In this document: piece by piece, positions 38,635-49,954 of the stretch | Layout of the letters: every line of letters starts with the position of its first letter | Position numbering within the stretch: the first letter of the stretch is position 1 | NCBI GenBank assembly: GCA_949283305.1 | Contig: CASDRU010000016.1 | Location: 74,155 to 132,997 of the forward strand | Source: an uncultured Spirochaetales bacterium | GTDB taxonomy: Bacteria > Spirochaetota > Spirochaetia > Sphaerochaetales > Sphaerochaetaceae | Direction of reading: 5' to 3' | Length of the DNA: 58,843 nucleotides | Program-made: the position numbers and the translations under genes | Notes under the pieces: generated by a model | What the model saw: the letters and a program-made list of their open reading frames with translations, nothing else | What the model was told of the DNA's origin: nothing | The model's database searches: none

Positions 38635-38671
38635 CAAAAAATACCAGCCGGGAAGATTCCTTCCCGACCAG
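38635..38671 (-). terminator. Terminator or attenuator between tuf and rpsJ
   Basis: Minus-strand 12-pair stem, with a perfect core CGGGAAG/CTTCCCG and a GAAT loop, then a T-rich stretch. Only about 20 bases separate it from the rpsJ start, so the S10 array is reached by partial read-through from tuf or from a promoter inside tuf. Confidence 0.85.
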
Positions 38672-38693
38672 TTTAGTCATCAGATCTGATTAC

Positions 38694-39884
38694 TCAGTCC
38701 TTAATCTCTGTTACCTGACCGGAAGCAACTGTTCTACCACCCTCACGGATAGCGAAGCGGAGTCCCTTATCCATAGCAACCGGGTGAATGAGCTCAACAT
38801 TGATCTCTGTGTGGTCGCCAGGCATAACCATTTCCTTACCTGCCGGGAGGTGACATGTTCCTGTGATGTCAGTTGTTCTGAAGTAGAACTGTGGGCGATA
38901 TCCATCAAAGAACGGGGAGTGTCTTCCGCCTTCTTCCTTTGAAAGTACGTATACAGTTCCTGTGAACTTTGCATGCGGTGTGATTGAATTTGGCTTTGCG
39001 AGAACCTGTCCTCTTACAACAGCCTTCTTATCGATACCTCTGAGGAGTGCACCGATGTTATCACCAGCCTGACCTTCGTCAAGAAGCTTGTTGAACATCT
39101 CAACACCTGTAACAACTGTGTTCTGAGTCTCCTTGATACCAACGATTGAAACAGGATCGTTGACGTGGATTACACCGCGCTCTACTCTTCCTGTAACAAC
39201 TGTACCTCTACCTGAGATTGAGAAGATGTCTTCAATCGGCATGAGGAACGGCTGGTCAACAGCTCTCTCCGGAAGTGGGATGTAAGAATCCATAGCATCG
39301 AGAAGCTCGTCAATGCACTTTGTAGCCTCTGGATCATCTGGCTTTGTCATTGCAAGATAAGCTGATCCCTTGATAACAGGGCAGTTTGCACCGTCAAAAC
39401 CATACTCTGTGAGGAGGTCTCTCATCTCTTCCTCAACGAGCTCGATGAGGTCTGGATCGTCAACCTGGTCACACTTGTTGATGAATACGATGATTGCAGG
39501 TACACCAACCTGGCGAGCGAGAAGGATGTGCTCCTTTGTCTGAGCCATAGCACCATCTGTTGCTGCTACTACGATAATAGCACCATCCATCTGAGCAGCA
39601 CCTGTGATCATGTTCTTGATGTAGTCAGCGTGGCCCGGGCAGTCAACGTGTGCATAGTGGCGGTTCTTTGACTGGTACTCAACATGTCTTGTGTTGATTG
39701 TAATACCTCTTTCTCTCTCTTCTGGTGCGTTGTCGATTGCGTCATAAGCAAGAGCCTTGTCACCGAAAAGTTTTGCACAGTGCATTGTGATTGCAGCTGT
39801 TAAAGTAGTCTTACCATGGTCAACGTGACCGATAGTACCAACGTTTACATGTGGCTTAGTTCTCTCAAATTTTTCCTTAGCCAT
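38694..39884 (-). CDS. tuf: Elongation factor Tu
   Basis: GTPase that brings aminoacyl-tRNA to the ribosome. The 396 residues begin [31 protein letters not shown] (G1 GHVDHGKT), with G3 DCPGHADY, G4 NKCD and the three-domain layout. The ATG behind AAGGAGG is used; a 12-codon longer frame lacks support. It heads the S10 array and lies downstream of rpsL-rpsG with no fusA between them. Confidence 0.98.
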   Translation of the reverse strand: MAKEKFERTKPHVNVGTIGHVDHGKTTLTAAITMHCAKLFGDKALAYDAIDNAPEERERGITINTRHVEYQSKNRHYAHVDCPGHADYIKNMITGAAQMDGAIIVVAATDGAMAQTKEHILLARQVGVPAIIVFINKCDQVDDPDLIELVEEEMRDLLTEYGFDGANCPVIKGSAYLAMTKPDDPEATKCIDELLDAMDSYIPLPERAVDQPFLMPIEDIFSISGRGTVVTGRVERGVIHVNDPVSIVGIKETQNTVVTGVEMFNKLLDEGQAGDNIGALLRGIDKKAVVRGQVLAKPNSITPHAKFTGTVYVLSKEEGGRHSPFFDGYRPQFYFRTTDITGTCHLPAGKEMVMPGDHTEINVELIHPVAMDKGLRFAIREGGRTVASGQVTEIKD

Positions 39885-40131
39885 CAGTTTCCTCCTTGTG
39901 ACACTGTCACAAAAAAACAAATATTTTCTAAAGGCCCAAGCCTTTAACGGGTTCTAGAGATCAAATGATTGCTAAGTTTATGTGTTCTTTACTGGATTCC
40001 AGAGGTCGGCACCGCCATGGGGACGACATACGATTTTCTGAATGAAAAAAATCTTTCTGGAACCACCTGATCACATATAAGCAACCGGTTTGGCTCTCCG
40101 TCAGGGATAATTTTTCCCAGACACCTCGACA
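39885..40131 (-). promoter_or_regulatory. Long structured leader of tuf
   Basis: About 240 bases between the promoter and the tuf ATG without a gene. On the minus strand it holds an AACCGGTT palindrome (around 40085), an AAAGGC/GCCTTT hairpin near 39930-39946 and, directly before the ribosome site, TTGTGACA-G-TGTCACAA (39896-39912), eight-base arms around one base. As RNA the last hairpin would stand next to the ribosome site. No known riboswitch class is recognised. Confidence 0.6.
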
Positions 40132-40161
40132 ATAATAGCTGTTATAGCTGCATTATGTCAA
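40132..40161 (-). promoter_or_regulatory. Strong sigma-70 promoter for tuf and the S10 array
   Basis: Minus-strand TTGACA (40156-40161), an 18-base spacer and TATTAT (40132-40137). This is one of the best promoter matches in the window and the only clear one found before the ribosomal array. Confidence 0.8.
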
Positions 40162-40222
40162 GTAGTGCCAAAGAAATATTGAGCACTTGAAGTTTTGCTC
40201 TTGTGATAGTATTCTTGCTTGC

Positions 40223-40477
40223 ATGAAAACATTCAATTACAAGACAAAGGGCACTTGCTCAAGGGAAATCAGTTTCACGCTGACAGATAGCGGAAAAGTC
40301 AAAGACATATCGTTTACAGGAGGATGCAACGGCAACCTCAAAGGGATTTCTGCTCTCTGCGAGGGGCAGGATGCACTGGCTGTGATCAGCCGCCTTGAAG
40401 GCATCAGATGCGGAATGAAGGACACAAGCTGTCCGGACCAGCTTTCAAAGGCGCTTAAAGAAGCACTTGAGAAATGA
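40223..40477 (+). CDS. Small TSCPD-domain protein (TIGR03905 type)
   Basis: The 84 residues end with GMKDTSCPDQLSKALKEA; the TSCPD box and the preceding FTGGCNGNLKGISALCEGQ match the TIGR03905 family, small proteins related to the C-terminal domain of class II ribonucleotide reductases. The cysteines may bind a metal. Function is unknown. The ATG fits the family; a TTG 12 codons upstream is less likely. No ribosome site is visible. It lies on the opposite strand in the gap between rpsG and tuf where fusA is usual. Confidence 0.82.
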   Translation: MKTFNYKTKGTCSREISFTLTDSGKVKDISFTGGCNGNLKGISALCEGQDALAVISRLEGIRCGMKDTSCPDQLSKALKEALEK

Positions 40478-40480
40478 GAA

Positions 40481-40504
40481 AAGGAGCATTGCGCTCCTTT
40501 TTTT
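40481..40504 (+). terminator. Terminator shared by two convergent small genes
   Basis: AAAGGAGC and GCTCCTTT form an eight-pair stem with a five-base loop followed by a T run on the plus strand; the minus strand also ends in several T, so it can serve both genes. Confidence 0.88.
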
Positions 40505-40842
40505 CATGTATTGACACTGTTTTCTGTAAGATAGGCAACATAGTCATTAAAGACATCAGGGCATGCCCAGATGGAATCCTCATCCCTTTCTATTGCACTT
40601 GTATTGGTCGTGCTCAGAAATTCATCAAGCGTGATTTCTCCGCCGCATCTGATTCTGGATATGAATGAGGCGATTGCGCTTTCCTTAAAGCTCTCGTTCT
40701 CGATCTTCCTTTCCCAGAGTGTCACGGCATTGAGCGCTCCAACCGTATTCAAATAGGCTTCAATCACGGCATCGTCATCTGATGTGAATCTTCTTGTATA
40801 GGATGTAAGTGAAACGTAATCTGTTTTGTCTATTGTCTTCAT
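40504..40842 (-). CDS. Hypothetical protein of 112 residues
   Basis: I do not recognise this protein. It is acidic and predicted mostly helical (VIEAYLNTVGALNAVTLWERKIEN, SFKESAIASFISRIRCGG). No signal peptide or membrane segment is present. Codon use resembles neighbouring genes (AGA/AGG, ACA, TCA), which supports a real gene. Its ATG stands about 15 bases after the terminator hairpin of rpsG and has no ribosome site, so expression would need read-through or a leaderless start. Confidence 0.6.
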   Translation of the reverse strand: MKTIDKTDYVSLTSYTRRFTSDDDAVIEAYLNTVGALNAVTLWERKIENESFKESAIASFISRIRCGGEITLDEFLSTTNTSAIERDEDSIWACPDVFNDYVAYLTENSVNT

Positions 40843-40856
40843 AGCAGGAAAAGAAA

Positions 40857-40876
40857 ATGGCCCACACCGGGGCCAT
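40857..40876 (-). terminator. Terminator after rpsG
   Basis: ATGGCCC and GGGCCAT form a seven-pair stem with a six-base loop, followed on the minus strand by TTTTCTTTT. It ends the rpoBC-rpsL-rpsG transcript. Confidence 0.8.
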
Positions 40877-40880
40877 CTGA

Positions 40881-41363
<483 letters not shown>

Positions 41364-41366
41364 TCA

Positions 41367-41741
41367 TCAAGCCTTTGGCTTCTTAGCACCGTACTTAGAA
41401 CGGCTTCTCTTTCTGTCTGATACACCAAGAGTATCCTTGCTTCCGCGGATGATATGATATCTTACACCCGGAAGGTCCTTTACTCTTCCGCCTCTGATGA
41501 GAACAACAGAGTGCTCCTGAAGGTTGTGTCCGATACCAGGAATGTATGCAGTCACCTCAATACCGTTTGAAAGTCTTACTCTGGCTACCTTTCTGAGAGC
41601 AGAGTTAGGCTTCTTAGGAGTAACTGTCATTACCCTTGTGCACACACCTCTTTTCTGCGGGCATCCCTCAAGTGCAGGGCTCTTTGTCTTGCTTGCACTT
41701 GTGCTTCTGCCCTTTCTGATTAGCTGATTAATTGTAGGCAT
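41367..41741 (-). CDS. rpsL: Ribosomal protein S12
   Basis: The 124 residues contain [21 protein letters not shown] and [18 protein letters not shown]. Both lysines that are changed in streptomycin-resistant mutants (K43 and K88 in E. coli numbering) are present. Confidence 0.97.
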   Translation of the reverse strand: MPTINQLIRKGRSTSASKTKSPALEGCPQKRGVCTRVMTVTPKKPNSALRKVARVRLSNGIEVTAYIPGIGHNLQEHSVVLIRGGRVKDLPGVRYHIIRGSKDTLGVSDRKRSRSKYGAKKPKA

Positions 41742-41793
41742 CTTTCGATTGCTCCTTAAATAGTGCTCCTTCCCTCACAAAGAAGAAGCATTT

Positions 41794-41813
41794 CCCGGCG
41801 CACAGGCACCGGG
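41794..41813 (-). promoter_or_regulatory. Hairpin between rpoC and rpsL
   Basis: CCCGGTGC and GCGCCGGG make an eight-pair stem with a four-base loop in the 101-base gap. No T run follows, so it looks like an RNA processing or stability element, not a terminator. AAGGAGCA is present twice between it and rpsL, the second being the ribosome site. Confidence 0.6.
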
Positions 41814-41842
41814 TATATCACCTGCCGTGGTCAGCATGAGAC

Positions 41843-44800
41843 TCATTCTTCATCTTCAAGAGTTGTATTCTCTCTGATTTCAGCTTCGTCTCCCACAGCC
41901 TGCATATCTGCGATTTCCTCAAGCTCCTTCTCCTGGTTTCTGGAGATTCTCTCCTCTTCCTTCTTCTGGCGCTCGAGTTCGATGAGGCGTTCATCCTCAA
42001 CGTGGACTTCTCTGTATCTCTTCATACCTGTTCCAGCAGGAATCAGGTGTCCGATGATGACATTCTCCTTAAGTCCTCTCAGCTCATCCTTTTTACCTGC
42101 TATAGCAGAATTTGTCAATACTTTTGTCGTGCTCAGGAAGCTTGCGGCACTGATGAATGAATCAACAGAAAGAGCTGCATCCGACACACCCTGGAGTACA
42201 GGACGTGCGATTGCAGGTGTCTTACCCTGCTTCTTGGCCTCTGCATTGACCTTTTTGAAGAGGTTCTTGTCAACCTTCTGCATCTTGACAAACTGAGTAT
42301 CGCCGGCTCTGACAATCTCAACTTTCTTGAGCATCTGACGGATGATGATTCCCAGGTGCTTCTCGTTGATCTCAACACCCTGCATTCGGTAGACCTTCTG
42401 GATCTCTTCGACAAGGAATGAAAGCACTGCATTCTCTCCAAGAACATCAAGAACCTCACGGCTTGTGACTGTCTCGTCACATAGCGGATCTCCGGCCTTG
42501 ACCTCATCTCCCTCTCTTACTGAAAGAAGTGCATCCTTTGTATATACCTTGTGCGGGTGCTCTTTTCCAAGCACGTCGCGGATAACCACAGTTGTGCTTC
42601 CGCTGTTTACCTTTGCATCGATCTTGACAACAGTACCGTTTACGCGGCTGAGGATGATCGGGTTGACCTTATTGGCAGAAATGAACTTTCCATGTCGTGC
42701 CTCAAAGAGTGAGTCAACCTGAGGAAGACCTCCGGCAATATCCTTGGTTGTCGCGCTGTCGATAGCCTCTTTTGCGATGATGCTTCCAGATTCTATATAC
42801 TCTCCTACTTCCTTGACGATCATGTATGAACCGCCAGGAATCGGGAAGTTATGTATGCTCTTGTCAGTAGCCTCGACAAGCACTGTCGGATGGAACTGTC
42901 CAAGCTGAGTTGCAGGAACGATGATCATCTCAGACTCACCTGCCTCGTTGTAGATTCTTCTGAAGGACTTGTCCTCAACAAAATCAACAAGCTCTACAAC
43001 TGTTCCCTCTATATCGGAGACAATCGGGCTGCTGAACGGATCAAATGTGATGATTGCATCCCCTGCCGGGACAACCTGTCCGAGTCCTACCTTGAGCTCT
43101 GCACCGGACGGGACCTTGTAATCGTTCTCTGTTGCAAGTACGAATGTCCTGTCCCCGATTGTATAGAGCCTTCCGTTGTTCTGAGCATTCACAGCCTTGC
43201 CTGCACTTACATACATCGGATAGCCCTTTGCAACACTTGCACCGTCCTCAACCAGGAGAGTGTCAAAGAGTCCAGTAATCTCTTCAAGAACCTTTGATAT
43301 CGTGATATGTCCCTTTCTCGGGAATACCTTGACTCCATCATTCCTTGTAATCACCTGTCCCTTGATGTCCCTGATTATTGTCTGGTAATCAAAGGCAAGC
43401 TTGTTGTCCTTCGTTGATGTGCTTGCTGTTCCTCCGACATGGAATGTTCTCATGGTAAGCTGAGTACCAGGCTGACCGATTGACTGTGCGGCAATTATAC
43501 CTACAGCCTCACCGATCTCAACAGTTCTGTTGGTTGCAAGGTTCCTTCCATAGCACTTTCTGCAAACTCCATGCTCAGCCTCACATGTGAGAACTGTCCT
43601 TAAGAGCACTTTCTCAACACCGGCATCCTCGATTTTCTTTGCTGTCTCGTCAGAAATCTCCTCATTTGCCTTTGCAAGCACCACAGGATGACCGTTCTCG
43701 TCCTTGAGGAACGGATGAAGGACATCCTCAACAGGACAGGATCCTGCAATGCGGGAAGAAAGAGACTCGATAATCTGATCTCCGTCATGCACTGCGCTGG
43801 TCCAGATACCGTTGATTGTCTGACAGTCTTCTTCTGATACGACAACATCCTGGGCAACATCGACAAGCTTACGTGTAAGATATCCTGCCTTTGCTGTCTT
43901 GAGGGCTGTATCTGTAAGACCCTTTCTTGCACCGTTGGAGGAAATGAAGAACTCGATGATTGAAAGACCTTCCTTGAAGTTGCTCTTGATCGGGAGCTCG
44001 ATGATCTTTCCATTAGGCTTGGCCATAAGGCCTCGCATACCACCAAGCTGACGGATCTGAGTCTTGCTTCCTCGCGCACCGCTGTCTGCCATGAGGAAGA
44101 GAGGATTGAAGCCTCTCTGGCTCTTCCTGAGCTCGCTCATGAGGGCATCTGTGAGCTTCTCGTTTGTCTCTGTCCAGACTTCGATGACCCTGTTATAGCG
44201 CTCTTCCTGAGTGATCTGGCCTTCATTGTACTGACGTACAACGACAGCCTGCTTCTCGTTTGCCTCTTCAATAAGCGCTTCCTTCTCCTCAGGAACTATC
44301 ATATCAGACAGTCCTATTGTTGCGCCAAAGAGCGTTGCATACTTGAATCCGAGATCCTTTACAGAATCAAGGAGCTCAACAGCCACACTCGGCTTCTTGG
44401 TCCTGATTGTCTCTGCAATTACCTTTTTAAGCTGTTTGTCTCCAAGGCAGTAGTTCTGGAACGGAATGCCCTTTGGAAGAGAAGAGTTGAAAATGACACG
44501 GCCTGCAGTTGTTGCTACCCAGCTCTCACCGTCGGCTATGCTTCTTTCTCCCTTCTCATCAACAATCTCAAGACCCTTTCTGAGGCGGTAATAGATCTTC
44601 TGGTTATATGTTACAGAACCGGCATCAATTGCAGCCTCAATCTCATTTATGGACTCAAAGTGCTTGTATCTCTTTACTTCCTCACCTTCAAGCGGGAGCA
44701 TCTCCTTTGTAAGATAGAAGATACCGAGAACCATATCCTGGCTTGGGAATGCAATAGGCTTTCCGTTTGCAGGATCCAGAAGGTTTGTTGTGCTGAGCAT

Positions 44801-46228
44801 GAGTGTCCAGCACTCAAGCTGTGCAGCCTGTGTAAGAGGCACATGGATAGCCATCTGGTCACCGTCGAAGTCAGCGTTGAATGCATGACATACAAGAGGA
44901 TGAAGCTTCAAGGCCTTTCCCTCAACAAGCACAGGCTCGAATGCCTGGATACCAAGACGGTGCAGTGTAGGCGCACGGTTGAGCATTACAGGATGCTCTT
45001 TGACAACGTCATCAAGAATTGACCATACTTCCGGAGCCTCTGACTCTACAAGAAGCTTTGCCCTCTTGATGTTCTGTGCAACGCCATCCTGCACGAGTTT
45101 CTTCATGATAAACGGCTTGAAGAGCTCGAGTGCCATCTTTGACGGAACTCCGCACTGGTGCATCCTGAGCTCCGGTCCGACAACGATTACGCTTCGTCCA
45201 GAGTAGTCAACACGCTTTCCAAGAAGATTCTGACGGAATCTTCCCTGCTTTCCCTTAAGCCCGTCCGAGAGGCTCTTGAGATCCCTCTTGCTGCTTCCCT
45301 TTGCAGGGTTTGCTGTCTTGCTGTTGTCAAAGAGGGAATCAACAGCTTCCTGAAGCATTCTCTTCTCGTTTCTGATAATGATGTCCGGAGCGCTGATCTT
45401 AATAAGTCTGTCAAGACGGTTGTTCCTGTTGATCACACGGCGGTAAAGCTCGTTGAGGTCTGTTGTTGCAAACCTTCCACCGTCAAGCTGTACCATAGGG
45501 CGCAGATCTGGCGGAATGACAGGAATGACCTTGAGGATCATCCACTCAGGACGGTTTCCGCTGTTGAGGAAGTCCTCACAGTAGCGGATTCTGTGAAGGA
45601 GCTTGTTGTCAATCTTGTTGTCAGCACCCTCTTTCTGGCTGAGCTGGTTTCTCAGCTCTTCAGAGAGTTTCTCAAGATCGAGTTCCTTCAAAAGTGTATA
45701 GATAGCCTCAGCACCCATGTCTGCAGAGAATGTATCCCCATACATTTCCACAAGATGGTCATACTCAGATTCAGTGAGAACCATGTTCTTCTTGAGATCT
45801 TCGTGTGTACCCGGGTCTGTGACCACATATTTCTCATAAGAGAGGATTTCCATGAGCTCTGCTCTCTTGATGTCAAGGAGATAGCTCATGATTGACGGGG
45901 TTGATCTGTAGAACCAGATGTGGGCAACCGGAGCTGCAAGGGAAATATGTCCCATTCTCTCACGGCGCACCTTTGTATCTGACACCTCTACTCCACAGCG
46001 GTCACAGATGACGCCCTTATATCTGTTGCTCTTGAACTTTCCGCAATAGCATTCCCAGTCCTTTGTAGTACCGAAAATCTTCTCGCAGAAAAGTCCGTCT
46101 CTCTCCGGACGGAGAGATCTGTAGTTGATGGTCTCCGGCTTTTTGACTTCACCGTATGACCATGCCAGAATCTGCTCCGGGGATGCAAGCTTTATTCTGA
46201 TGCTGCTGAAATCCTGAATTTCCTTCAT
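41843..46228 (-). CDS. rpoC: RNA polymerase subunit beta'
   Basis: The 1461 residues include the N-terminal zinc site ([20 protein letters not shown]), the catalytic [14 protein letters not shown] with three magnesium aspartates, the second zinc site ([16 protein letters not shown]), and [25 protein letters not shown]. The C-terminal tail (after about 1420) is acidic and Glu-rich. It lies nine bases after rpoB. Confidence 0.98.
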   Translation of the reverse strand: MKEIQDFSSIRIKLASPEQILAWSYGEVKKPETINYRSLRPERDGLFCEKIFGTTKDWECYCGKFKSNRYKGVICDRCGVEVSDTKVRRERMGHISLAAPVAHIWFYRSTPSIMSYLLDIKRAELMEILSYEKYVVTDPGTHEDLKKNMVLTESEYDHLVEMYGDTFSADMGAEAIYTLLKELDLEKLSEELRNQLSQKEGADNKIDNKLLHRIRYCEDFLNSGNRPEWMILKVIPVIPPDLRPMVQLDGGRFATTDLNELYRRVINRNNRLDRLIKISAPDIIIRNEKRMLQEAVDSLFDNSKTANPAKGSSKRDLKSLSDGLKGKQGRFRQNLLGKRVDYSGRSVIVVGPELRMHQCGVPSKMALELFKPFIMKKLVQDGVAQNIKRAKLLVESEAPEVWSILDDVVKEHPVMLNRAPTLHRLGIQAFEPVLVEGKALKLHPLVCHAFNADFDGDQMAIHVPLTQAAQLECWTLMLSTTNLLDPANGKPIAFPSQDMVLGIFYLTKEMLPLEGEEVKRYKHFESINEIEAAIDAGSVTYNQKIYYRLRKGLEIVDEKGERSIADGESWVATTAGRVIFNSSLPKGIPFQNYCLGDKQLKKVIAETIRTKKPSVAVELLDSVKDLGFKYATLFGATIGLSDMIVPEEKEALIEEANEKQAVVVRQYNEGQITQEERYNRVIEVWTETNEKLTDALMSELRKSQRGFNPLFLMADSGARGSKTQIRQLGGMRGLMAKPNGKIIELPIKSNFKEGLSIIEFFISSNGARKGLTDTALKTAKAGYLTRKLVDVAQDVVVSEEDCQTINGIWTSAVHDGDQIIESLSSRIAGSCPVEDVLHPFLKDENGHPVVLAKANEEISDETAKKIEDAGVEKVLLRTVLTCEAEHGVCRKCYGRNLATNRTVEIGEAVGIIAAQSIGQPGTQLTMRTFHVGGTASTSTKDNKLAFDYQTIIRDIKGQVITRNDGVKVFPRKGHITISKVLEEITGLFDTLLVEDGASVAKGYPMYVSAGKAVNAQNNGRLYTIGDRTFVLATENDYKVPSGAELKVGLGQVVPAGDAIITFDPFSSPIVSDIEGTVVELVDFVEDKSFRRIYNEAGESEMIIVPATQLGQFHPTVLVEATDKSIHNFPIPGGSYMIVKEVGEYIESGSIIAKEAIDSATTKDIAGGLPQVDSLFEARHGKFISANKVNPIILSRVNGTVVKIDAKVNSGSTTVVIRDVLGKEHPHKVYTKDALLSVREGDEVKAGDPLCDETVTSREVLDVLGENAVLSFLVEEIQKVYRMQGVEINEKHLGIIIRQMLKKVEIVRAGDTQFVKMQKVDKNLFKKVNAEAKKQGKTPAIARPVLQGVSDAALSVDSFISAASFLSTTKVLTNSAIAGKKDELRGLKENVIIGHLIPAGTGMKRYREVHVEDERLIELERQKKEEERISRNQEKELEEIADMQAVGDEAEIRENTTLEDEE

Positions 46229-46237
46229 CTCTCCTCC

Positions 46238-49200
46238 TTAGAAAGCATTCTTCTCTTTTTTGCTGATAATCTCTTCATCCCTTTCAGTAAGCGGGACCTG
46301 CTTCTCATTCTCGTCATAGACTGAGATATCGAGAGCAAGACCTCTGATTTCCTGAACAAGGACATTGAAGGCCTCAGGCATGGAGGCTGTCTTTGTAGCC
46401 TCGCCCTTGACGATTGAGCCATAGATCTGCACTCTTCCCTTCATGTCATCTGACTTGATTGTCAGAAGCTCCTGAAGTGTGTTTGCTGCACCGTATGCCT
46501 CAAATGCCCATACCTCCATCTCTCCAAGACGCTGACCGCCGAACATGGCCTTACCGCCAAGAGGCTGCTGAGTCACAAGTGAATATGGTCCTGTGCTTCT
46601 TGCGTGCATCTTGTCATCAACAAGGTGGTGGAGCTTGAGGTAATAGATATATCCGCAGAATACATCGTTTACAAACGGAATACCTGTTCTTCCATCATAA
46701 AGCTTCACCTTGCTGTTCTTCGGAAGTCCAGCCTTCTCCATCTCTTCTTCAATCTGGGCCATGCTTGCACTCTGGAAGACAGGGGTCTTGTACCAGAGAT
46801 CATTTTTCACAGCTGCCCATCCGAGCTGGGTCTCCATAAGCTGTCCGATGTTCATTCGTGAAGGAACACCGAGAGGGTTGAGACATACATCAAGCGGAGT
46901 ACCGTCTTCCATGTACGGCATATCCTCTTCAGGAAGAACGCGTGATACAACACCCTTGTTTCCGTGTCGTCCTGCCATCTTGTCTCCCTGCTTGAGTTTT
47001 CTCTTTGTAGCAATGAGAACCTTGATTGTATGCTCTACACCCGGCTGAAGCTCATCCTTCTCATCCCTTCTCAGATGCTGGATGTCAATGACTGTGCCCT
47101 CAGTTCCATGAGGAACCTTGAGGGATGAATCCCTGACTTCCTTGGCTTTCTCTCCGAATATGGAATTAAGAAGCTTGATTTCAGGAGTTGTATCGCTCTC
47201 GCTCTTCGGAGTGACCTTTCCCACCAGGATTGATCCCGGGCGGACATATGTTCCGATATTGACAATACCGTTCTCATCGAGGTGCTCAAGAAGCTCCTTT
47301 GATGTGTTCGGAATATCTCTTGTGAGCTTCTCAGGACCGAGCTTTGTGTCTCTTACATCAATGCTGAATTCCTTGATGTGGATCGATGTGTAAATATCTT
47401 CTCTGACAACGCGCTCGCTGATGAGGACAGCATCCTCATAGTTGTAGCCGTTCCATGGAACGAATCCGACAAGGATGTTCCTTCCAAGGGCAAGCTCACC
47501 ATTCTGTGTTGCAGGTCCGTCAGCAAGAACATCTCCCTCATCCACATGGTCGCCGGCAAAGACTATCGGCTTCTGATTGAGACAGCTGTCCTGGTTTGTT
47601 CTTTCAAACTTATGGACCTCGTATGTGTCGACCTCACCCTCAATCTCAGGATTGTCTACAAGAACCTCAATCCTTGTTGATGAGACATACTTGACTATAC
47701 CGCTTCTCTTTGCCTTGATGAGCACACCTGAGTCATATGCTGTGCGCATCTCCATTCCTGTTCCGACCCTCGGAGCCTCCGGGAATACAAGAGGAACAGC
47801 CTGGCGCTGCATGTTCGATCCCATGAGCGCACGGTTGGCGTCATCGTGCTCAAGGAACGGGATAAGGGAAGTTGCAACAGATACAACCTGCTTCGGGGAG
47901 ACATCCATCCAGTCAATCTCCTCTGCTCTTGCTGTTCCGTAGTCTCCGTTGCTTCTGATGGATACTTCCTCTTCAAGGAAATGTCCGTCCTTGTCTATCT
48001 TTGCATTTCCCTGAGCAATCTTGAGTCTCTCCTCATCGTTTGCATCAAGGTATCTGACTTCGTCAGTAACAATGCCGTTTACAACCTTCCTGTACGGAGT
48101 CTCAAGGAAGCCGAGCTCATTGATTCTCGCATAGTTTGCAAGAGAAAGGATGAGTCCGATATTGCTTCCTTCAGGAGTCTCGATAGGACATATTCTTCCA
48201 TAGTGTGTATAGTGTACGTCACGCACTTCGTAGATTGCACGTGCGCTGCTTCTCGAGAGTCCTCCCTTAGGACCGAGTGCGGATACACGGCGCTTATGAG
48301 TGAGCTCAGCAAGCGGGTTGACCTGGTCCATGAACTGGGAAAGCTGGGAAGAGCCGAAGAATTCCTTGATAGCACCTACAATCGGCTTGATTGAGATGAT
48401 TTCCTGCGGCTTCACATCGTCACCTGCAATGTTCATCTTCTCCCTTGCAGTCTTCGCCATTCTGTTGAAGGCATCGATTATGTTGTTCTGCAGAAGCTCT
48501 CCTACTGTTCTGACTCTTCTGTTTCCAAGAGCATCGATATCATCTTCCTTGATTCCGCCTTCACAGAATATTGAGAGATTCTTGACTGTCTCAATGACAT
48601 CAACAGGAAGAAGAGCGGTGTTTGTCTGATACTTCTCCTCATCCATTCCGTAGAATTTCTTGTTGAGCTTGTATCTGCCGATGTTGGAAAGCTCGAATCC
48701 GCGTGCGCGGAGGAACATCTCCTGATAGTAGTTGATAATTCTGTCAGGATCAGGGAATGTCTTGAGGTTCTGCGGCAGTGAGTTCTTGCATGCCTCTACG
48801 ACCTCATTGATGTACTCGCTCCTGAAAGCCTCGCCCATCTCATCACGGTAATCCTTGCAAATTAGGCGCTCACGGCGGAGTGTCTTGAGCACTGCAAGCT
48901 CAGGATGATCAAGATCCTTTGTGCCTACATCACAGACATCGATTTCCTCAATGCCGGCTTCTCTGAGCTCCTGGATCTCGATTCCTGAAATCTCATCACC
49001 TGCAGGGAAGAACAGGTCGTCCTTAGAATAATCCTTGTAAAGATAGAACTTCTGGTCGCCATAATCCTCAGCTGTGCTTATCGAGATCTTGTTGTAGAAT
49101 GCTCCAACAATCTTGTCCCTCGTATCGAGACCGAGCATCCTTAAAAAATACGTGACAAGGAAAGGCTTCTTTCCAATGCTTACATGTATGATATTGTTTA

Positions 49201-49807
49201 CTTTCTTCTTTTCCTGGCTATCCTTCTTCCCGTCAGCCTTCTCGTTCTTCCTTGTAAGGACGAACTCGAGCTTCTGGCCAGAATACGGATAGAGTGTTCC
49301 GTAATAGAGGCTTGATGCGTCATTCTTCTTTCCCATCTTGAAAACAATGCCAGGGCTTCTGACAATCTGGGATACGATTACACGCTCAGCTCCGTTGATG
49401 ATGAATGTGCCTCTGTCTGTCATCAGAGGGAAATCTCCGAAGAAGATGTCCTTCTCGGAAATCTGGCCATTCCTGAATACAAGTGAAAGCTTTGCCTTGA
49501 CAGGAACACCGTATGTTCTGCCTTTCTTCTTGCATTCACTTTCTGTATATTTGATTCCGTCGAAATCGACAGTATAGCCCTTGTAGTCGACATACATGTC
49601 ATCATTAGGGCTCTTGATTGGGAATACCTGTCTGAATACATGCTCCAGGCCGAATGCAGGATCAGGCTCAAGTCCCTTCTCTATCCTGTCAAGCTGCAGG
49701 AATTTCTTGTAGGACTCTGTCTGAATTCCAATCAGATTCGGAAGTGGGCAGACTTCAGGTAGTTCTGAACCGATATCAAATCTCTTTAAGGGTTTCCCGT
49801 TCCCCAT
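46238..49807 (-). CDS. rpoB: RNA polymerase subunit beta, small insertion in fork loop 2
   Basis: The 1189-residue catalytic subunit starts [19 protein letters not shown] behind GGAGG; 46 upstream codons cross structured leader and have no match. The rifampicin pocket reads [29 protein letters not shown]. Serine 509 corresponds to E. coli S531, where Borrelia and Treponema usually have Asn. Directly after it, K514 and two more residues are inserted ([18 protein letters not shown], against [15 protein letters not shown] in E. coli), which lengthens fork loop 2 by three residues. [15 protein letters not shown] and the C-terminal clamp helix region are normal. Confidence 0.97.
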   Translation of the reverse strand: MGNGKPLKRFDIGSELPEVCPLPNLIGIQTESYKKFLQLDRIEKGLEPDPAFGLEHVFRQVFPIKSPNDDMYVDYKGYTVDFDGIKYTESECKKKGRTYGVPVKAKLSLVFRNGQISEKDIFFGDFPLMTDRGTFIINGAERVIVSQIVRSPGIVFKMGKKNDASSLYYGTLYPYSGQKLEFVLTRKNEKADGKKDSQEKKKVNNIIHVSIGKKPFLVTYFLRMLGLDTRDKIVGAFYNKISISTAEDYGDQKFYLYKDYSKDDLFFPAGDEISGIEIQELREAGIEEIDVCDVGTKDLDHPELAVLKTLRRERLICKDYRDEMGEAFRSEYINEVVEACKNSLPQNLKTFPDPDRIINYYQEMFLRARGFELSNIGRYKLNKKFYGMDEEKYQTNTALLPVDVIETVKNLSIFCEGGIKEDDIDALGNRRVRTVGELLQNNIIDAFNRMAKTAREKMNIAGDDVKPQEIISIKPIVGAIKEFFGSSQLSQFMDQVNPLAELTHKRRVSALGPKGGLSRSSARAIYEVRDVHYTHYGRICPIETPEGSNIGLILSLANYARINELGFLETPYRKVVNGIVTDEVRYLDANDEERLKIAQGNAKIDKDGHFLEEEVSIRSNGDYGTARAEEIDWMDVSPKQVVSVATSLIPFLEHDDANRALMGSNMQRQAVPLVFPEAPRVGTGMEMRTAYDSGVLIKAKRSGIVKYVSSTRIEVLVDNPEIEGEVDTYEVHKFERTNQDSCLNQKPIVFAGDHVDEGDVLADGPATQNGELALGRNILVGFVPWNGYNYEDAVLISERVVREDIYTSIHIKEFSIDVRDTKLGPEKLTRDIPNTSKELLEHLDENGIVNIGTYVRPGSILVGKVTPKSESDTTPEIKLLNSIFGEKAKEVRDSSLKVPHGTEGTVIDIQHLRRDEKDELQPGVEHTIKVLIATKRKLKQGDKMAGRHGNKGVVSRVLPEEDMPYMEDGTPLDVCLNPLGVPSRMNIGQLMETQLGWAAVKNDLWYKTPVFQSASMAQIEEEMEKAGLPKNSKVKLYDGRTGIPFVNDVFCGYIYYLKLHHLVDDKMHARSTGPYSLVTQQPLGGKAMFGGQRLGEMEVWAFEAYGAANTLQELLTIKSDDMKGRVQIYGSIVKGEATKTASMPEAFNVLVQEIRGLALDISVYDENEKQVPLTERDEEIISKKEKNAF

Positions 49808-49822
49808 TATGTACCTCCATAG

Positions 49823-49838
49823 GGTGAGATGGCTCACC
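49823..49838 (-). promoter_or_regulatory. Hairpin next to the rpoB ribosome site
   Basis: GGTGAG and CTCACC form a six-pair stem with a four-base loop ending eight bases before GGAGG. It could modulate rpoB translation. Confidence 0.55.
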
Positions 49839-49887
49839 AGATAGCACCGAAGTACTTGAAAACACAGTAATATAAATAGACACGTTA

Positions 49888-49935
49888 TGCCACTGGCCAA
49901 GACCAGTGGCACATTGGGGAGCGGAAAAGCTCCCC
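49888..49935 (-). terminator. Tandem hairpins between rplL and rpoB (attenuator)
   Basis: Two perfect stems stand in a row: GGGGAGC/GCTCCCC (49916-49935) and TGCCACTGG/CCAGTGGCA (49888-49911). The T content after them is weak, so partial termination or RNase III-type processing is expected. An attenuator at this site lowers rpoBC relative to rplJL in E. coli. Confidence 0.75.
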
Positions 49936-49954
49936 GGTATGACAAATCAGGCTA

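Noticed and set aside
38615..38680. 22-residue N-terminal extension of S10
   Set aside because: It crosses the terminator hairpin; the family starts at [10 protein letters not shown].
39896..39912. CRP/FNR-type operator upstream of tuf (TGTGA and TCACA half-sites)
   Set aside because: The half-sites are five bases apart, not six as for CRP, and the site lies far downstream of the promoter beside the ribosome site. I report only the palindrome.
41382..41741. Streptomycin resistance changes in S12
   Set aside because: Both key lysines (E. coli K43 and K88 positions) are unchanged.
49808..49945. 46-residue N-terminal extension of RpoB
   Set aside because: It covers the hairpin-rich leader, has no family match, and a GGAGG site precedes the internal ATG at 49807.
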